16,397 nucleotides of DNA from a bacterium (GCA_003247275.1 QKAA01000002.1:1-16397), one strand, 5' to 3'; counted from the stretch's first letter, positions 7,164 through 13,033 are shown. Translations and numbers: made by a program. Notes: generated by a model from the sequence alone, not told the origin.

Positions 7164-7919
7164 ATGGCTAAACAAAAAATGAAGACCGTCGACATGTCGG
7201 TCACCGTTGAAGATTACGACCAAGAGGTCGCCAAGGCAAAAAAGGCCGAGGAAACTAAAGCTCAAGCAGAAGCTGATCCAGAAGCAGAGTCAAAGACTCC
7301 CGTTTCTGCCAAAAGAATCCACGTTCGTTCGAAAAAATATCAAGCCGTCCGCGCTAAAGTCGACCGCACCAAGAACTACCCCCTTGATCAGGCTGCCGAA
7401 ACCGTGCTCCAAACTTCTTATTCCAAATTTACCGGCTCTATCATTGCTGACGTCGTCGTTAAAGACCAAAAAGTCAGTGTTGATGTGGCTTTTCCTCACT
7501 CCACTGGTAAAACCGTAAAAGTGGCTGTGGTTACCGAAGCGCTACTCAAGAAAATTGAAGCTGGCACCATTGACTTTGATATTCTCGTTTCCCACCCCAA
7601 ATTTATGCCACAATTGGCAAAACTTGCCAAAATTTTAGGTCCCAAAGGCTTAATGCCTAACCCTAAAAACGGCACTATTTCTCCTGATCCCGAAAAACGG
7701 GCCAAAGAATTAGAGAGTGGCAAAACCACTATCAAAACTGAGCGCAAAGCCCCTCTAATTCACGCTATTGTTGGTAAAACTGACCAAAAAGCCAAAGAAG
7801 TTGCTGCTAACGTTGAAGCGTTAATTAAAGCTATCGGCGTCACCAAAATCACCAAACTCACCCTCTCTGCCACCATGGGTCCTGGTGTCAAAGTTGATAT
7901 CAGCAAAATCGCTCAATAA
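7164..7919 (+). CDS. rplA: 50S ribosomal protein L1
   Basis: L1 builds the mobile L1 stalk that helps eject E-site tRNA, and often represses its own operon. The 251-aa protein contains the L1 signature ILGPKGLMPNPKNGTISPD near residue 160 and the C-terminal LSATMGPGVKVD. It begins with an additional acidic/Lys-rich segment of about 45 residues (rich in E, A and K) before the usual SKKYQAVRAKVD core, so it is about 20 residues longer than typical L1. GAAAGGA lies about 11 bases before the ATG. Its presence argues against the parcubacterial lineages known to have lost L1. A terminator follows 24 bp after the stop. Confidence 0.97.
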   Translation: MAKQKMKTVDMSVTVEDYDQEVAKAKKAEETKAQAEADPEAESKTPVSAKRIHVRSKKYQAVRAKVDRTKNYPLDQAAETVLQTSYSKFTGSIIADVVVKDQKVSVDVAFPHSTGKTVKVAVVTEALLKKIEAGTIDFDILVSHPKFMPQLAKLAKILGPKGLMPNPKNGTISPDPEKRAKELESGKTTIKTERKAPLIHAIVGKTDQKAKEVAANVEALIKAIGVTKITKLTLSATMGPGVKVDISKIAQ

Positions 7920-7943
7920 GCAAAAACAAAAACATCAAAAATT

Positions 7944-7970
7944 AAAGGCGGGCTCACCCCCGCCTTTTTT
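7944..7970 (+). terminator. Intrinsic terminator of rplK-rplA
   Basis: AAAGGCGGG (7944-7952) pairs perfectly with CCCGCCTTT (7959-7967) around a six-base loop, and the T-run continues to 7970. It lies between the convergent rplA and rsmI genes. The A-rich upstream flank could make it partly active for rsmI transcripts too. Confidence 0.92.
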
Positions 7971-7985
7971 AGTAATCAAAAAAAT

Positions 7986-8690
7986 TTACTTCCCCACTAC
8001 CACGACCCACTCACCCTTCACCTCATGCGGCAAACCAGCCAAAACTTCCTTTACACTCCCCCTAATCACTTTCTCATGCATTTTGGTTAGCTCTCCACAG
8101 GCTGCCACCTGCAAACCTTCTAACTTGCCCAAAGTGTCTCTCAACCGCTTGGGCGATTCGTATAACACCGCCATCGTGACTAAGCCCGAATCTAAAGCCT
8201 GTCTCATTTGCTCCACTGTTTCCTGCTGATGTTTTTCTTTTTTGGGCAAAAACCCTAAAAACAATACCTTCGAAGCATCCATACCACTGACTACAACCGC
8301 CGTATCCAAAGCTGACGGCCCCGGAATAACCTCGACTTCATATCCAGCTTCTCTTACCGCATCGACTACTTTCCAACCCGGGTCAGAAATACAGGGCATA
8401 CCCGCATCCGTCACCATCACTACATTTGTACCTGTTTCCAACCAAGCAATCACTTTGGGAATCATCCTTAGTTGTACATTCTCATCTAAGCGAAATAATG
8501 CTGGCTTCGATTTGTACTGTATGTTATCTACTTCCAACTTCGTCAGTTGTGACAATAATTTGCCCGTCACTCGCGTATCTTCACACACGATCACTTCCGC
8601 CTCCGCCAACACCCGCATGGCTCGAAGCGAAACATCTTTAATATTTCCAATCGGCGTCCCCACCACTAACAATTTTCCAAAATGACTCAT
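7986..8690 (-). CDS. rsmI: 16S rRNA 2'-O-methyltransferase RsmI (C1402)
   Basis: RsmI methylates the 2'-O of C1402 in 16S rRNA using SAM. The 234-aa product from the chosen start shows the family pattern in order: GKLLVVGTPIGNIKDVSLRA, CEDTR, VTDAGMPCISDPG, VIPGPSALDTAVVVSG, LGFLPKK, YESPKRL and CGELTKMHEKVIRG. It ends soon after, lacking the longer C-terminal part of many homologues (about 280 aa). I chose the ATG at 8690 (MSHFGKLLVV) over the in-frame ATG at 8705 because the core begins immediately and TACAAT sits seven bases upstream, consistent with a leaderless message. The five-residue longer form cannot be excluded. It converges on rplA. Confidence 0.95.
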   Translation of the reverse strand: MSHFGKLLVVGTPIGNIKDVSLRAMRVLAEAEVIVCEDTRVTGKLLSQLTKLEVDNIQYKSKPALFRLDENVQLRMIPKVIAWLETGTNVVMVTDAGMPCISDPGWKVVDAVREAGYEVEVIPGPSALDTAVVVSGMDASKVLFLGFLPKKEKHQQETVEQMRQALDSGLVTMAVLYESPKRLRDTLGKLEGLQVAACGELTKMHEKVIRGSVKEVLAGLPHEVKGEWVVVVGK

Positions 8691-8739
8691 AGTTTCATTG
8701 TACAAGAAGGTCTACCCTTCCTAATCAATAAATTTAGAG

Positions 8740-8756
8740 ATATGATATCGTCATAT
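8740..8756. promoter_or_regulatory. Perfect palindrome, possible operator
   Basis: ATATGA (8740-8745) and TCATAT (8751-8756) are perfect inverted arms around five bases. The site lies upstream of rsmI and of the small Cys-rich gene on the other strand, and TATGAT within it could serve as a weak -10. A regulator site is plausible but unproven. Confidence 0.3.
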
Positions 8757-8839
8757 TTAAATTTGTTTGAACCAAAGCCAAATAACAGCCATCTGGCAAT
8801 TTGATTCAATCGATCCTTAACAAGCATTAGAACAAAAAA

Positions 8840-8945
8840 AAGGAGGCATCCACAAACTATCCCGTTTCACCCAAGTCGTCATGCTACCAAAAATGTAGCA
8901 ACTACTTTCTTCCCCAAGTTGGTATTTCTCACAGATACCCCAAGT
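8840..8945 (+). promoter_or_regulatory. Structured, repeat-bearing leader of the Cys-rich peptide gene
   Basis: This non-coding stretch holds a full Shine-Dalgarno sequence, AAGGAGG (8840-8846), with no start codon at a workable distance. It also holds a perfect hairpin, TGCTAC/GTAGCA (8882-8887, 8895-8900), a second stem GGTAT/ATACC (8921-8925, 8935-8939), and three direct copies of CCCAAGT (8870-8876, 8913-8919, 8939-8945). It ends six bases before the functional Shine-Dalgarno of the 52-aa gene. It could be a regulated 5' leader; no known riboswitch was recognised. Confidence 0.35.
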
Positions 8946-8961
8946 CCAGAAAGGAAAATTC

Positions 8962-9120
8962 ATGTCTCAAAATACTTCGAAACAAACAATCAATCAACCA
9001 CAATTTTTAATTGCACAATTTGCAGTTGTCCCCAAAAACCCCGACGCATGTAGTAACTGCACAGTAACAGATTGGCGTACTTGCCTAAAATGCAGTAATA
9101 ACAAGGGTTGTAACCAGTAA
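8962..9120 (+). CDS. Small Cys-rich peptide, 52 aa
   Basis: An excellent Shine-Dalgarno sequence (AGAAAGGA, ending 7 bases before the ATG) supports translation. The N-terminal half is polar then mildly hydrophobic (QPQFLIAQFAVVPKNP at about 12-27). The C-terminal 23 residues hold five cysteines at 30, 33, 41, 44 and 50, as two CxxC pairs (CSNC and CLKC) plus a last Cys. Two CxxC pairs could bind a metal as a tiny zinc-ribbon-like knuckle. Alternatively, a polar leader and Cys/Thr/Ser-rich tail is the layout of ribosomally made modified peptides, but no modification or export gene is nearby. I recognise no family. It is followed by a long inverted repeat that may end its transcript. Confidence 0.6.
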   Translation: MSQNTSKQTINQPQFLIAQFAVVPKNPDACSNCTVTDWRTCLKCSNNKGCNQ

Positions 9121-9142
9121 CTTTTTTTGTTTCTAGCGCTTA

Positions 9143-9234
9143 GTGCGTCTTGGGTATTTCTCTCTATCAAGGGATCCTTATTTTCACCACACCCCTTCCT
9201 ACATAGAAACCACCCAAGACGCACGCCATTTTTT
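9143..9234. repeat. 13-bp perfect inverted repeat with 56-base loop, T-tract after
   Basis: GTGCGTCTTGGGT (9143-9155) is perfectly complementary to ACCCAAGACGCAC (9212-9224). Just inside, TTTCT (9157-9161) can pair with AGAAA (9205-9209), making an almost continuous 18-bp stem. Six T residues follow at 9229-9234. As RNA on the plus strand this would be a large terminator-like or regulatory hairpin behind the Cys-rich gene. The ends also resemble terminal inverted repeats of a very small element, but I see no target-site duplication. Confidence 0.6.
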
Positions 9235-9294
9235 CAAATTTTTTTCAACATCAATAAAAAACTACACCAAATTAAGCTTTATACCGACTTAACC

Positions 9295-9323
9295 TTGACA
9301 TGTTTCTCACTCTCGATTATCAT
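9295..9323 (+). promoter_or_regulatory. Consensus-like promoter of the 74-aa gene
   Basis: A perfect -35 TTGACA (9295-9300), a 17-base spacer and TATCAT (9318-9323) give a near-consensus housekeeping promoter. The predicted start near 9330 leaves a leader of about 50 nt before the ATG at 9379. Confidence 0.75.
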
Positions 9324-9378
9324 CCTAAAAGTTTTTAACTGACTTACTTAATCAAACTAATAATAGGAACTTATACAA

Positions 9379-9603
9379 ATGCCATTAGCCGAAATGTCCC
9401 AAGAGAACATGGCCAGATATATTAACGACAATCTTCCAAAATACGATCTCGAGGTTTTACGATGTATGTCCATGTCATCCTTACTTGTCCTCGCTAAAAA
9501 CATTCAACCTATAGAAAATCCCAAACCAATTGATTCAACCATCCCCACACTACCAGATGGTAATCGCTATACCCGCCACAACAATGCTCGAACCCACCTT
9601 TAA
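9379..9603 (+). CDS. Hypothetical small protein, 74 aa
   Basis: A 74-aa product preceded by AGGAA nine bases before the ATG and by a near-consensus promoter at 9295-9323, which makes it more credible than a chance frame. Residues about 4-42 look helical and amphipathic (QENMARYINDNLPKYDLEV is typical), with one Cys at about 29. Residues 43-74 are Pro/Thr/Asn-rich and probably unstructured. No signal peptide or membrane helix is seen. I do not recognise it. It ends just before the rplJ promoter and no terminator separates them. Confidence 0.55.
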   Translation: MPLAEMSQENMARYINDNLPKYDLEVLRCMSMSSLLVLAKNIQPIENPKPIDSTIPTLPDGNRYTRHNNARTHL

Positions 9604-9624
9604 TCCCTTATTCACCAACACAAG

Positions 9625-9652
9625 TTGCACCTCCCATTACATCTGCTATAAT
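9625..9652 (+). promoter_or_regulatory. Promoter of the rplJ-rplL operon
   Basis: TTGCAC (9625-9630) and a perfect TATAAT (9647-9652) with a 16-base spacer. The start is expected near 9659-9660, exactly where the L10-leader-type structure begins. Confidence 0.88.
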
Positions 9653-9660
9653 ACCTCTTG

Positions 9661-9763
9661 TTCCTAAGACCACAGGCCACCATAAGTCCTGTCGAGGCGC
9701 ACAACCAAGTAAAGTCAACCAAACACTTTATCACCTGTTGCCTCGCCATGTGCGGGGTTTTTT
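9661..9763 (+). promoter_or_regulatory. L10 leader (rplJ attenuator RNA)
   Basis: The 5' part matches the ribosomal protein L10 leader fold. CCT (9663-9665) pairs with AGG (9695-9697), CAGG (9673-9676) pairs with CCTG (9688-9691), and AAGAC opposite CGAGG gives the kink-turn-like loop that L10(L12)4 recognises. Downstream, CCTCGC (9741-9746) pairs with GCGGGG (9752-9757) and is followed by six T, an intrinsic terminator. An alternative long stem joins CGAGG (9693-9697) with CCTCG (9741-9745), CAAC (9702-9705) with GTTG (9737-9740), and TAAAGT (9710-9715) with ACTTTA (9725-9730). This antiterminator excludes both the L10 site and the terminator. The logic predicts that free L10-L12 causes termination. 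Confidence 0.85.
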
Positions 9764-9808
9764 AATGACAAAAATCGTACAAGTTTAATCAATAAAAAGG
9801 ACATCAAT

Positions 9809-10357
9809 ATGCCAAGTCAACAAAACCAAGAGTTAGTCAAAGATACTATCGACAAAATCGGCCGTTCTAAAAATGTGGTCATTGTCGAATATCAAGGTCT
9901 TTCCGTTAAAGACCAGGTCCAGCTTCGTGCTGATATCAAAAAAGCTGGCGGCGAATTAAACGTCACCAAAAACCGTCTGGTCAAATTAGCCCTCAAAGAT
10001 CGCCTCAAGGATATTCCCGCTGAAATCGACGAAGCCCTCAATGGCCCTTCCGCTATTGTCTTTGGTTATGAAGACGCTGTCGGTGCCACCAAAGCTATCA
10101 TCGATTTTGCCAAAGATCACGAAAGTCTCAAGGCTAAAGTTGGTGTTTTAATGGCTGATTCCGCCGAAAGTACCGATAAAGTCCTTTCCGCCAAAGACAT
10201 TGAAGCCCTATCCAAACTTCCTGGTCGCCAAGAACTACTCACTATGTTGGTGGTTCAACTCCAATCCCCAGTCCAGGGTTTCTACAATGTCCTCAAAGGC
10301 AACCTCTCTGGCTTGGCCCGAGTTTTAAACGGCATCAAAGAACAAAAAGAAGCATAA
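9809..10357 (+). CDS. rplJ: 50S ribosomal protein L10
   Basis: L10 anchors the L7/L12 dimers to the ribosome base and, in complex with L12, represses its own operon. The 182-aa protein has the family's N-terminal rRNA-binding domain (KNVVIVEYQGLSVKDQVQLR, then GGELNVTKNRLVKLAL, then LNGPSAIVFGYED) and a C-terminal helix for L12 dimers (about 150-182). AAAAAGGA lies eight bases before the ATG. Between the promoter and the gene is the attenuator leader at 9661-9763. rplL follows 60 bp downstream. It is a normal-length, intact gene. Confidence 0.97.
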   Translation: MPSQQNQELVKDTIDKIGRSKNVVIVEYQGLSVKDQVQLRADIKKAGGELNVTKNRLVKLALKDRLKDIPAEIDEALNGPSAIVFGYEDAVGATKAIIDFAKDHESLKAKVGVLMADSAESTDKVLSAKDIEALSKLPGRQELLTMLVVQLQSPVQGFYNVLKGNLSGLARVLNGIKEQKEA

Positions 10358-10417
10358 ATATCAATTAACAATAAATTAACAAAGTGACTCGTCACTAATA
10401 ACAAGGAGAAAAAAATT

Positions 10418-10807
10418 ATGGCAGACATTTCAACCAAAGTTGCCAAAGTTATTGAAGAAGTCGAGAAATTATCCGTTCTCGAATTATCTGAATTAGTTCA
10501 CGCTCTCGAGGATAAGTTCGGCGTTTCCGCTGCAGCTCCCGTAGCTGTCGCCGCCGCTCCTGGTGCCGCCGCTGCTGCTCCAGCTGAAGAGAAGACCGAA
10601 TTCGACGTCGTTTTAGCCGCCGCTGGCGCTAACAAAATCGCCGTCATCAAGGCTGTTCGTGAACTTAACCAATCTTTAGGTCTTAAAGAGGCCAAAGATC
10701 TCGTCGAAGCTGCTCCTAAAGCAGTCCTAGAGGGTGTCAAAAAAGAAGATGCTGAGGCCGCCAAAGCCAAACTCACCGAAGCTGGCGCTCAAGTTGAATT
10801 GAAATAA
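10418..10807 (+). CDS. rplL: 50S ribosomal protein L7/L12
   Basis: L7/L12 is the multicopy stalk protein that recruits translational GTPases. The 129-aa product has the N-terminal dimerisation helices ([20 protein letters not shown]), an Ala/Pro-rich hinge (about 38-58), and the C-terminal globular domain with [20 protein letters not shown] and [16 protein letters not shown] strong Shine-Dalgarno sequence, AAGGAG, lies about 9 bases before the ATG, fitting the need for several copies per ribosome. An intrinsic terminator follows. rpoB, the usual next gene, is absent here. Confidence 0.98.
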   Translation: MADISTKVAKVIEEVEKLSVLELSELVHALEDKFGVSAAAPVAVAAAPGAAAAAPAEEKTEFDVVLAAAGANKIAVIKAVRELNQSLGLKEAKDLVEAAPKAVLEGVKKEDAEAAKAKLTEAGAQVELK

Positions 10808-10839
10808 TTCACTTCTTTTACTCTAAAAGAATCAAAACT

Positions 10840-10878
10840 AACCCCTGGAATCCGCCAACCGGCTGACCAGGGGTTTTT
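10840..10878 (+). terminator. Intrinsic terminator of rplJ-rplL
   Basis: AACCCCTGG (10840-10848) pairs perfectly with CCAGGGGTT (10867-10875), and the T-run reaches 10878. The 18-base loop contains a second small stem possibility (GCC/GGC). Confidence 0.92.
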
Positions 10879-10951
10879 AGTTCCCTTTTCCTTCCACTTG
10901 CCTGAGGCTTCATTTTCCGCTACTCTAGTAATAGCAGTAAGGAGATTTTTT

Positions 10952-11134
10952 ATGCCTAAAAAAACAAACAAACAACCTCAAAATGACTTCTTCTTTTTTA
11001 TTGTCATTTCTGTTTTTGCTATCTTGACCATTTTTGCCGCTGGCTACATGGGTAATGTTAGAAAAGCCGCCATTCAGGCCAGCCAACAAAAAGCCCTCGA
11101 CGTTGCCCCCTTAGACATCGTCCCCCAAAAATAA
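10952..11134 (+). CDS. Small one-TM protein with LDVAPLDIVP tail, 60 aa
   Basis: A basic/polar start (MPKKTNKQPQND), one hydrophobic helix at about 13-33 (FFFFIVISVFAILTIFAAGY), then a short soluble tail ending in LDVAPLDIVPQK. The same LDVAPLDI-x-P stretch follows the membrane helix of the eight-cysteine protein at 2592-3005, although the rest of the two proteins differs. The tail would face outward if the basic start stays inside. AAGGAG eight bases before the ATG at 10952 decides this start over an in-frame TTG 54 bases upstream. The gene is flanked by terminators on both sides, so it is a single-gene unit. Function unknown. Confidence 0.75.
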   Translation: MPKKTNKQPQNDFFFFIVISVFAILTIFAAGYMGNVRKAAIQASQQKALDVAPLDIVPQK

Positions 11135-11136
11135 CC

Positions 11137-11192
11137 ACAAAAAAGCCCAGAAATGATGGGATGATTATCCCCCACTTCCGGGCCTTATTTTT
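11137..11192. terminator. Bidirectional terminator
   Basis: An imperfect hairpin has outer stem GCCC/GGGC (11145-11148, 11180-11183) and inner stem GGGA/TCCC around TGATTA. It is flanked by an A-run on the left and TTATTTTT on the right. It serves the 60-aa gene on the plus strand and the 252-aa gene converging from the minus strand. Confidence 0.8.
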
Positions 11193-11196
11193 GCGA

Positions 11197-11955
11197 CTAT
11201 TTTCCTATATCCCAAATATCCCAAACCCAATCGTTATTCACCTTAACAATTGAGGGAAAAGCTGAAAAACCAAGAATTTCACTCAATTCTCGAGTTGCCT
11301 GCTCCAGTTGAATAACAGCTCCATCTGGATTTTGAGTCAATGAAGGTAAATGTTGATAATACTGAGCTAAATTCAGTATTTGGGTCAATCCCTTTAAATC
11401 AGTCATCCTTCGCAATCGCTCAACTTCTTGATTAAACACTGGCTCCAAATCAGTGAGACAATATCGCCTCATCATGGCAAAACGACTGGCAAAACCCATC
11501 GCATACGCCAAATCTATTTCTTCAATTGACTCATCGGGAATTTGCCGCACCAACCCCAGCCAACTATCAATTTCTTCATGAACCATATCTCTGCCAAGAG
11601 TTCCAGCTACCAAATCCATTCCCCAAATATCAGTCACCTGCTGAGCATAATAAACCTGATGTGCATTACGTTGAAATTGCCGATCAGTAATATCATATTC
11701 AGGTCGAAACCGAACCGTGCTAAACAACGGATCGCGTGATTCTGCCAATTTTGCCTTCGATAACATCAAAGCGATATCTGTTCGATAGGCATCAACCGAT
11801 AAACCATTCATCGGCAACGTCAATTGATGCGCTTGTTCTGATTTACTTGAAGCTAGCCGTACGTCTCCCACGTTGCCATAAACTTGATTCAATCCCCAAG
11901 TCAAACCTAACACATCCTTAAATTGCTCAATAAAAGCTCCTTCATGTTCTTTCAT
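11197..11955 (-). CDS. Hypothetical protein, 252 aa
   Basis: I do not recognise this protein. It is soluble, without signal peptide or membrane helix, and rich in predicted helix. Noticeable segments are TLGRDMVHEEIDSWLGLVRQ (about 119-138), a Met/Arg-rich MGFASRFAMMRRYCLTDLEP (about 154-173) and an aromatic, acidic C-terminus (NDWVWDIWDIGK). AAGGAG eight bases before the ATG and a promoter at 11987-12014 support the start. It is a separate unit ending at a bidirectional terminator. Its base composition resembles the ribosomal genes in the window, unlike the GC-rich gene next to it. It is the last of four unrecognised minus-strand genes. Confidence 0.75.
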   Translation of the reverse strand: MKEHEGAFIEQFKDVLGLTWGLNQVYGNVGDVRLASSKSEQAHQLTLPMNGLSVDAYRTDIALMLSKAKLAESRDPLFSTVRFRPEYDITDRQFQRNAHQVYYAQQVTDIWGMDLVAGTLGRDMVHEEIDSWLGLVRQIPDESIEEIDLAYAMGFASRFAMMRRYCLTDLEPVFNQEVERLRRMTDLKGLTQILNLAQYYQHLPSLTQNPDGAVIQLEQATRELSEILGFSAFPSIVKVNNDWVWDIWDIGK

Positions 11956-11986
11956 ATAAAAACTCCTTATAAATTAATAATTATTT

Positions 11987-12014
11987 TTTATATTCCCTCT
12001 CATCTGGCCAACAA
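11987..12014 (-). promoter_or_regulatory. Promoter of the 252-aa gene
   Basis: On the minus strand TTGTTG (12014-12009) and TATAAA (11992-11987) are 16 bases apart. The start would be near 11980, about 25 bases before the ATG and just ahead of its AAGGAG. Confidence 0.6.
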
Positions 12015-12062
12015 CAAACCTGTCCTTTTGGTGATGACCATGTGAGAAGGAAAAATATATTT

Positions 12063-12077
12063 CTTCTTTCAAAGAAG
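12063..12077. repeat. Left copy of a 15-bp sequence flanking the GC-rich gene
   Basis: CTTCTTTCAAAGAAG is the exact reverse complement of 13449-13463. The match extends to about 24 bases with two mismatches (CCG[T/C] on one side, GAAA[T/A]A on the other). Each copy is itself nearly palindromic (CTTCTTT/AAAGAAG around one base), so it can form a hairpin by itself. The pair brackets the GC-rich 262-aa gene. Confidence 0.5.
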
Positions 12078-12080
12078 ACG

Positions 12081-12124
12081 GGGGAAGACACTTTGTCGTA
12101 AGACAAAAGGCAAAGGCCTTCCCC
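12081..12124. repeat. Nested inverted repeat in the 11956-12244 gap
   Basis: GGGGAAG (12081-12087) pairs with CTTCCCC (12118-12124), enclosing TTTGTC/GACAAA (12092-12097, 12102-12107) with a four-base loop. There is no T-tract on either side, so it is not an ordinary terminator. The rest of this 289-bp gap has the promoter at 11987-12014, and GAATGAT/ATCATTC arms at 12182-12188 and 12225-12231. Confidence 0.45.
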
Positions 12125-12233
12125 AAGTCAACAAGACTAACTTTTTGTGTTTTCGGCATTATCTATCGATTTCTCGACAGCGAATGATAGCTATTTGACA
12201 GCTACGCCGCGGGCACACCCCTTCATCATTCTT

Positions 12234-12265
12234 TAAAAAAACGACTACTTCGCGATCTCGCGAAG
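12234..12265 (-). terminator. Terminator formed over the stop codon of the 262-aa gene
   Basis: On the minus strand an 8-bp palindrome, CTTCGCGAgaTCGCGAAG (12265-12248), covers the last six codons and is followed by the stop codon, three bases and a run of T. It would act as an intrinsic terminator embedded in the coding end, an economical arrangement typical of a self-contained cassette. Confidence 0.7.
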
Positions 12266-13033
12266 CTCATGGGGCAGGCGCTTGCCCACCTCTAGGTAAC
12301 GAGGCCCGGGTGAGGTTTCATACCCCACAGTCTGAACCTCCTCACCATTGGTGAGGCAAACAATCTGCCTCACCTTAAATGAGCCGGTGTCGTAATCCAC
12401 CTTAAAAATCAGGTGGTTTGACGACATACCATAACCGCGGGCGCGGTCATAGTACTCCGGCGCCTCCTCATTCGAGGGGTCGTGATCGACCACCTCGATT
12501 CGGCATTCGTCGGGGGTGTTCATCCACCCGACGTGATTAACCCAGAGAGATTTGATCTCTCCGGAATCCTTCAGAGGCGGGAGCCCCTTCAGGATTTTTG
12601 AAATGTCCGCCTTCGGAACAATCCATCCCGAAGAACCGGACATCGTGAAATCCGGTACCAAGATTTCATCCGGGTACCGAACCACATTTTCAAAGCCTCC
12701 CCAACCGATGACGGTGGGGATCCCGGCGTGACGCAGGGCCACTCGAAGCTTGGACCACTCCGTCCAGTCGGACAGAAGAGTGGTCCCGGCCTCGGGGCGG
12801 GCGGGGCGGGCGAAGCGAACGTGGAAGCACGTTCGTTTGTTGGAGGTCAGGTCCTGGCAGACTACCAGTGACTCGACCTTGAATGTGAGCAAGGCCGATT
12901 GGCCGGGCTCACGCTCAACTTCCGCCAACTCCTTAACGGAGTCGACGAAAAACCGTATCACCCAGAGCTTATCTCCGGGGTAAACGGCCATCAGGGTGGT
13001 ACCGAACGTGGGGTTTCCAAGAATTTTGGCCAT
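12245..13033 (-). CDS. Hypothetical protein, 262 aa, GC-rich and probably acquired
   Basis: I do not recognise this soluble protein. It has no membrane helix or clear motif. The N-terminal half is beta-rich (FGTTLMAVYPGDKLWVIRFF). The middle has GIPTVIGWGGFENVVRYPDE (about 109-128), a Gly/Ser turn and WIVPKADISKILKGLPPL. The C-terminal third is acidic then beta-rich (LIFKVDYDTGSFKVRQIVCL). TAGGAGGAAACC before the ATG is a very strong Shine-Dalgarno sequence. The gene is visibly richer in G and C, with G/C-ending codons, than every neighbour, has its own terminator over the stop codon, and is bracketed by an inverted 15-bp sequence at 12063 and 13449. These facts suggest horizontal transfer from a higher-GC genome. 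A GC-rich 9-bp tandem repeat encodes its RPARPE region. Confidence 0.75.
   Translation of the reverse strand: MAKILGNPTFGTTLMAVYPGDKLWVIRFFVDSVKELAEVEREPGQSALLTFKVESLVVCQDLTSNKRTCFHVRFARPARPEAGTTLLSDWTEWSKLRVALRHAGIPTVIGWGGFENVVRYPDEILVPDFTMSGSSGWIVPKADISKILKGLPPLKDSGEIKSLWVNHVGWMNTPDECRIEVVDHDPSNEEAPEYYDRARGYGMSSNHLIFKVDYDTGSFKVRQIVCLTNGEEVQTVGYETSPGPRYLEVGKRLPHELREIAK

Noticed and set aside
8242..8685. 147-aa open frame opposite rsmI
   Set aside because: It is antisense to a clearly conserved methyltransferase and has no ribosome binding site or family resemblance.
8994..9224. 76-aa open frame on the minus strand across the Cys-rich gene and inverted repeat
   Set aside because: There is no Shine-Dalgarno sequence, and it would start inside the 13-bp inverted repeat; the plus-strand small gene has much better initiation signals.
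8962..9603. Bacteriocin or modified-peptide gene cluster
   Set aside because: No modification enzyme, protease or exporter gene accompanies the Cys-rich peptide, so the idea is kept only as one possibility for the peptide itself.
10898..10951. TTG start 54 bases upstream for the 60-aa protein
   Set aside because: AAGGAG is positioned for the ATG at 10952, and the extra residues have no resemblance to a leader.
11974..12159. 61-aa open frame on the minus strand
   Set aside because: It overlaps the promoter of the 252-aa gene and the nested inverted repeat and has no ribosome binding site.
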